Assembly (NCBI GenBank): GCA_003155135.1
Contig: PMFN01000020.1
Location: 69,086-113,818, forward strand
Direction: 5' to 3'
DNA length: 44,733 nt
From: Acidimicrobiaceae bacterium
Lineage (GTDB): Bacteria; Actinomycetota; Acidimicrobiia; Acidimicrobiales; RAAP-2
Under the pieces are notes generated by a model, which searched no databases, was not told the origin of the DNA, and was given only the letters and a program-made list of their open reading frames with translations. The translations under genes were made by a program, and so were the position numbers. This document shows positions 41,585 through 44,733 of this stretch, piece by piece (position 1 is the first letter of the stretch; each line of letters begins with the position of its first letter).

Positions 41585-43309
41585 ATGGCCGACACCCGAG
41601 CAGTTGTCGACGCACGCCTGCGGACGGCGTTCGACACCATCGAAGAAGGGGTGGACCCCGTGCTGCGGCCGTCGGACCGGGCCGACTTCCAGGCGAACGG
41701 GGCGCTCGGCCTGGCCAAGAGGCTCGGCCGGAACCCGAGGGAGCTGGCCGAAGAGGTCATCGCGCGCGCCGAGCTCGCGGACATCTGCTCGGTCGTCGAG
41801 GTGAGCGGACCGGGCTTCATCAACCTCACACTCGCCGACGGATTCCTCTCGGCGCAGGTGGCCGTCATGGCCGGCGACGAGCGGCTCGGGATCGAGGCGG
41901 CACCCGATCCCTCCAAGATCGTCATCGACTACTCGGCGCCCAACGTGGCGAAAGAGATGCACGTCGGGCACCTGCGGGGCACGGTCATCGGCGATGCGCT
42001 GACCCGCACGCTCGCCTTCGCCGGACACGAGGTGATCCGGGAGAATCACGTCGGCGACTGGGGCACGCCCTTCGGCATGCTCATCGAGCACCTCGTCGAC
42101 CTCGGTGAGGAGACGGCCGTGGCCGAGCTCTCGGTCGGGGACCTCGACGCCTTCTACCGCGACGCGCGCACCGCCTACGACGCCAGCCCCACGCTCCAAG
42201 AGCGCAGCCGCAACCGGGTGGTGCTGCTCCAGGGCGGCGACGAGGACACGCTGCGCCTGTGGCGGGTGCTGGTGGCCGAGAGCGTCGCCTATTTCAACGA
42301 GGTCTACGGCAAGCTCGGCGTGCTGCTCGAGGACAGCGACGTGGTGGGCGAGAGCTCCTACAACCCGATGCTCGACGCAGTGGTCGAGGACCTGGGCGAA
42401 AGGGGCCTGCTGGTCGAGAACGACGGGGCGCTGTGCGTCTTCCCCCCCGGGTTCACCAACCGCGAGGGCGAGCCGCTCCCGCTCATCGTGCGCAAGTCCG
42501 ACGGCGGCTACGGCTACGCCGCCACCGACCTGGCCGCGGTGCGCGACCGGGTGGGCCGCCTCGGCGCTCGGCGGATCCTCTACGTCGTGGGCGCGCCCCA
42601 GGCCCAGCACTTCGAGATGGTCTTCGCCGTGGCGCGCATGGCGGGCTGGCTCCCTGACGACGTCGAGGCCGTCCACGTGAGCTTCGCCAACGTACTCGGG
42701 CCTGACCACAAGATGTTAAAGACGAGGAGCGGTTCCACCATCAAGCTCGTGGAGCTGCTCGACGAGGCGGTCGAGCGGGCCGAGACCGCCATGGCCGAGC
42801 GCCAGGTCGATCTCGACCCCTCCGAGCGGGCCCACGTGGCGCGCCTGCTCGGCATCGGCGCCGTCAAGTACGCCGACCTCTCGACCGACCGGACCCGTGA
42901 CTACGTCTTCGACTGGGAGCGGATGCTCGCCTTCGACGGGAACACCGCGCCCTACCTGCAGTACGCCCACGCCCGGATCCGCTCGATCTTCCGGCGCTCG
43001 GAGATCGACCATGTCGACCCGGCCACCGTGCCGGTGGTGACCGACCCGTTCGAGCGGGCCCTCACCGTGGCCCTGCTCGGCTTCGCCCCGGCCCTCGGCG
43101 CCATGCTCGAGACCTACAGCCCGTCCAAGCTGTGCGCGTACCTCTACGACCTCGCCACCACGTTCACGTCCTTCTACGAGAACACCCCGGTGCTGCGCGC
43201 CCCCGACGAGGCCACCCGCAACAGCCGGCTGCTTCTGGCCGAGCTGACGGCGCGCGTCCTCGCCCTTGGCCTCTCGCTGCTCGGCATCGGGGTCCCCGAC
43301 CGGATGTGA
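41585..43309 (+). CDS. argS: Arginyl-tRNA synthetase
   Basis: 574 residues from ATG 41585. The HIGH motif is HVGHL (126-130) in SAPNVAKEMHVGHLRGTVIGD, and the KMSKS region is DHKMLKTRSGSTIKLVELLDEA, a common form in class I ArgS. RENHVGDWGTPFGMLIEHL and the anticodon-binding domain near the end (APYLQYAHARIRSIFRR, YDLATTFTSFYENTPVL) agree. It charges tRNA-Arg. An ATG rather than the GTG at 41561 is chosen because the family starts close to it. The following alcohol dehydrogenase has its own promoter region. Confidence 0.96.
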   Translation: MADTRAVVDARLRTAFDTIEEGVDPVLRPSDRADFQANGALGLAKRLGRNPRELAEEVIARAELADICSVVEVSGPGFINLTLADGFLSAQVAVMAGDERLGIEAAPDPSKIVIDYSAPNVAKEMHVGHLRGTVIGDALTRTLAFAGHEVIRENHVGDWGTPFGMLIEHLVDLGEETAVAELSVGDLDAFYRDARTAYDASPTLQERSRNRVVLLQGGDEDTLRLWRVLVAESVAYFNEVYGKLGVLLEDSDVVGESSYNPMLDAVVEDLGERGLLVENDGALCVFPPGFTNREGEPLPLIVRKSDGGYGYAATDLAAVRDRVGRLGARRILYVVGAPQAQHFEMVFAVARMAGWLPDDVEAVHVSFANVLGPDHKMLKTRSGSTIKLVELLDEAVERAETAMAERQVDLDPSERAHVARLLGIGAVKYADLSTDRTRDYVFDWERMLAFDGNTAPYLQYAHARIRSIFRRSEIDHVDPATVPVVTDPFERALTVALLGFAPALGAMLETYSPSKLCAYLYDLATTFTSFYENTPVLRAPDEATRNSRLLLAELTARVLALGLSLLGIGVPDRM

Positions 43310-43361
43310 GCCGGCGGGCGCCGGGGCGACCTGACGCCGGGCGATCGGTGCGACTTGCGCC

Positions 43362-43367
43362 TACGAT
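43362..43367 (+). promoter_or_regulatory. Candidate -10 element (TACGAT) upstream of the alcohol dehydrogenase
   Basis: TACGAT lies 68 bases before the ATG at 43436, and a second hexamer TATTAG is at 43417-43422. Either could serve; the strong Shine-Dalgarno GGGGAGGA before the ATG shows that the message has a leader. Confidence 0.3.
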
Positions 43368-43435
43368 CAGGGGGGAACGACCGCCGTCGTGTCGTCGCCG
43401 CAGTCCGATCGGACCGTATTAGGGGAGGAATCGTC

Positions 43436-44587
43436 ATGAAGATCCGTGCAGCGGTATGTACTGGCCTCGGGGAGCCGTGGAAGACCGAGGTGCTCGATGT
43501 CGGCGAGCCGCACGCCCACGAGGTGCAGGTGGAGCTGGCCTATGCCGGGATGTGCCACTCCGACGAGCACCTGCGCACCGGTGACATCACCGCTCCGCCC
43601 GAGCTGCTCGAGCTGCTCGAGATCCCCTCGATGTTCCCCTGCGTCGGGGGCCACGAGGGTGCGGGCCTGGTCACCGCGGTCGGCCCCGAGGTGTCCACCG
43701 TCGCCGTCGGCGACCACGTGGCGGTCGCCTTCATCCCCGCCTGCGGCGTCTGCTCATGGTGCGCGTCCGGCCGCCAGTACCTCTGCGACCTCGGCATGAC
43801 CACCCTGGCCGGCCCCATGATCAGCGACGGGACCTGGCGCTACCACCTCGACGGCCAGAAGGTGAACCGCATGACCCAGCTCGGCACCTTCGCCGAGTCG
43901 ATGGTCGTGCACGAGTCGTCCCTGGTCAAGATCGACCCCAACGTCTCGCTCAGGGCTGCCGCCCTCATCAGCTGCGGCATCTCGACGGGCTTCGGTTCCG
44001 CCGTCCAGCGTGGGGCCACCCGGCCCGGTGAGACCGTGGTGGTCGTCGGCTGCGGTGGCGTCGGTTCGGGCGCCATCCAGGGGGCACGCATCGCCGGGGC
44101 CCGCATCATCGTGGCGGTCGACCCCCTCCCCTTCAAGCGGGACAACGCCGCCAAGATCGGTGCCACCCACACGGCGGCCTCCATCGAAGAGGCGGCCCTC
44201 CTCCTGCCTGAGCTCACCGAGGGCCGTATGGCCGAGGTGGTCATCCTCACCCCGGGCGTCCTCACCGGCGACCTGGTGGCCCCAGCGGTCGCCCTCGGCG
44301 GCAAGGACTCGCGTATCGTGGTGACGGCCATCGCGCCCTTCCACCAAATCGACGTGAACCTGAACCTGTTCATGCTCTCGATGTCGAACCAGTCGCTGCT
44401 CGGCACGGTCTTCGGCTCGGTGAGCCCGCGGGTGCAGATCCCGAACCTGCTCCGCCTCTACCAGGCCGGCCAGCTCCAGGTCGACGAGCTGATCACCCAG
44501 GAGTACACGCTCGACCAGGTGCAGAACGGCTACGACGACCTCGAGGCCGGCTCCAACATCCGCGGCGTGGTCAACTTCAGCGCCTGA
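43436..44587 (+). CDS. NDMA-dependent (mycofactocin-linked) zinc alcohol dehydrogenase, Rxyl_3153-like
   Basis: 383 residues from ATG 43436. Catalytic zinc ligands are Cys40 (GMCHSDEHL) and His73-Glu74 (GGHEGAG); structural zinc ligands are Cys103, Cys106, Cys109 and Cys117 (CGVCSWCASGRQYLC). The Rossmann motif is VVVGCGGVGSGAIQGARIAGA, and ITQEYTLDQVQNGYDDLEAGSNIRGVV closes the protein. This is the group of class III-like dehydrogenases whose nicotinamide is held tightly and re-oxidised through mycofactocin, assayed with NDMA as acceptor. A probable mftF end converges on it. Confidence 0.85.
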   Translation: MKIRAAVCTGLGEPWKTEVLDVGEPHAHEVQVELAYAGMCHSDEHLRTGDITAPPELLELLEIPSMFPCVGGHEGAGLVTAVGPEVSTVAVGDHVAVAFIPACGVCSWCASGRQYLCDLGMTTLAGPMISDGTWRYHLDGQKVNRMTQLGTFAESMVVHESSLVKIDPNVSLRAAALISCGISTGFGSAVQRGATRPGETVVVVGCGGVGSGAIQGARIAGARIIVAVDPLPFKRDNAAKIGATHTAASIEEAALLLPELTEGRMAEVVILTPGVLTGDLVAPAVALGGKDSRIVVTAIAPFHQIDVNLNLFMLSMSNQSLLGTVFGSVSPRVQIPNLLRLYQAGQLQVDELITQEYTLDQVQNGYDDLEAGSNIRGVVNFSA

Positions 44588-44733
44588 GTGCCGCCCGGCG
44601 TGCGGCGCCGGCGGATGAGTCGAGGCACGAGGGGTGCGGCGGTGCGGGCGGCGAGGGCCCCCCGCCACACCCCGATGCCGTAGGCGAGGTCCTCGGCCAC
44701 GTGGCCGAGGACGTAGCGGGCCGGGTCGAGCTC
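44530..44733 (-). CDS. mftF: C-terminal part of a glycosyltransferase, probably MftF
   Basis: A minus-strand frame enters from the right edge and stops at the TAG at 44530-44532, 67 residues in view. The part outside the neighbour reads LDPARYVLGHVAEDLAYGIG then VWRGALAARTAAPLVPRL, which resembles the C-terminal end of the mycofactocin glycosyltransferase MftF. The last 19 residues overlap the end of the alcohol dehydrogenase gene by 58 bases in antisense. Context (mycofactocin-type dehydrogenase next door) agrees. The catalytic part is outside the window, so the assignment is tentative. Confidence 0.45.
   Translation of the reverse strand, partial: ELDPARYVLGHVAEDLAYGIGVWRGALAARTAAPLVPRLIRRRRTPGGTQALKLTTPRMLEPASRSS

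Overview
The window is high-GC (about 70%), gene-dense DNA from an actinobacterium, most likely a member of the Acidimicrobiia. The grounds are the WhiB1-like regulator, a DUF3107 protein of the Rv3208A type, a PdtaS-type kinase, paired ArsA-like ATPases, the histidine phosphatase/DUF3090/SCO1664 trio, mycofactocin-linked enzymes, and a secreted protein built on 42-residue '[10 protein letters not shown]' repeats. Many genes have a TANNNT hexamer 6-8 nt before a GTG or ATG, as expected for leaderless transcripts. I see no tRNA, rRNA, CRISPR array, intact insertion sequence or phage gene.

Layout. 1-1966: end of a cytochrome c maturation operon (tail of an upstream gene, then CcmG-, CcmH- and CcmI-like genes). 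2048-4813: a radical SAM/SPASM protein divergent from an FMN-dependent alpha-hydroxy-acid dehydrogenase, with a possible Nei remnant between them. 4831-8605: an Fe-S locus, with a P-loop kinase, cysteine desulfurase and SufR-like regulator on the minus strand and an Mrp ATPase divergent. 8684-11231: an SDR, a Ser/Thr-rich membrane protein and an HD-domain triphosphohydrolase. 11326-16622: DUF3107, two ArsA-like ATPases, a PHP phosphatase and PdtaS, then convergent whiB1 with a perfect Crp-type palindrome in front of it. 16820-20931: glycerophosphodiester phosphodiesterase, both ETF subunits and an MBOAT acyltransferase. 20957-22916: the translationally coupled uncharacterised trio. 22993-27001: uracil-DNA glycosylase, an empty 600-bp stretch, a crotonase, an FrhB-type F420 protein and a divergent MutM-like glycosylase.

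27057-32335: a clear MftD, a maleylpyruvate-isomerase-fold protein, Bcp peroxiredoxin, a DEAD-box helicase, a PIG-L deacetylase and two decayed gene fragments. 32550-36801: aconitase, and a divergent secreted repeat/CHAP protein. 36802-40155: a lower-GC segment with an 812-residue PAP2-like/kinase-like/flippase-like membrane protein between non-coding flanks. 40156-44733: an FmdB zinc ribbon, a CrtC/lipocalin-like protein, ArgS, an NDMA-type alcohol dehydrogenase and, entering from the right edge on the minus strand, what looks like the C-terminus of the mycofactocin glycosyltransferase MftF.

The genes fit an aerobic redox lifestyle: c-type cytochromes, Fe-S assembly, ETF, an F420-linked protein and mycofactocin-dependent alcohol oxidation. 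The mycofactocin parts are scattered; no mftA, mftB, mftC or mftE is seen here. The least understood parts are the radical SAM/FMN-enzyme pair, the phosphatase/DUF3090/SCO1664 operon and the large PAP2/kinase/flippase fusion.
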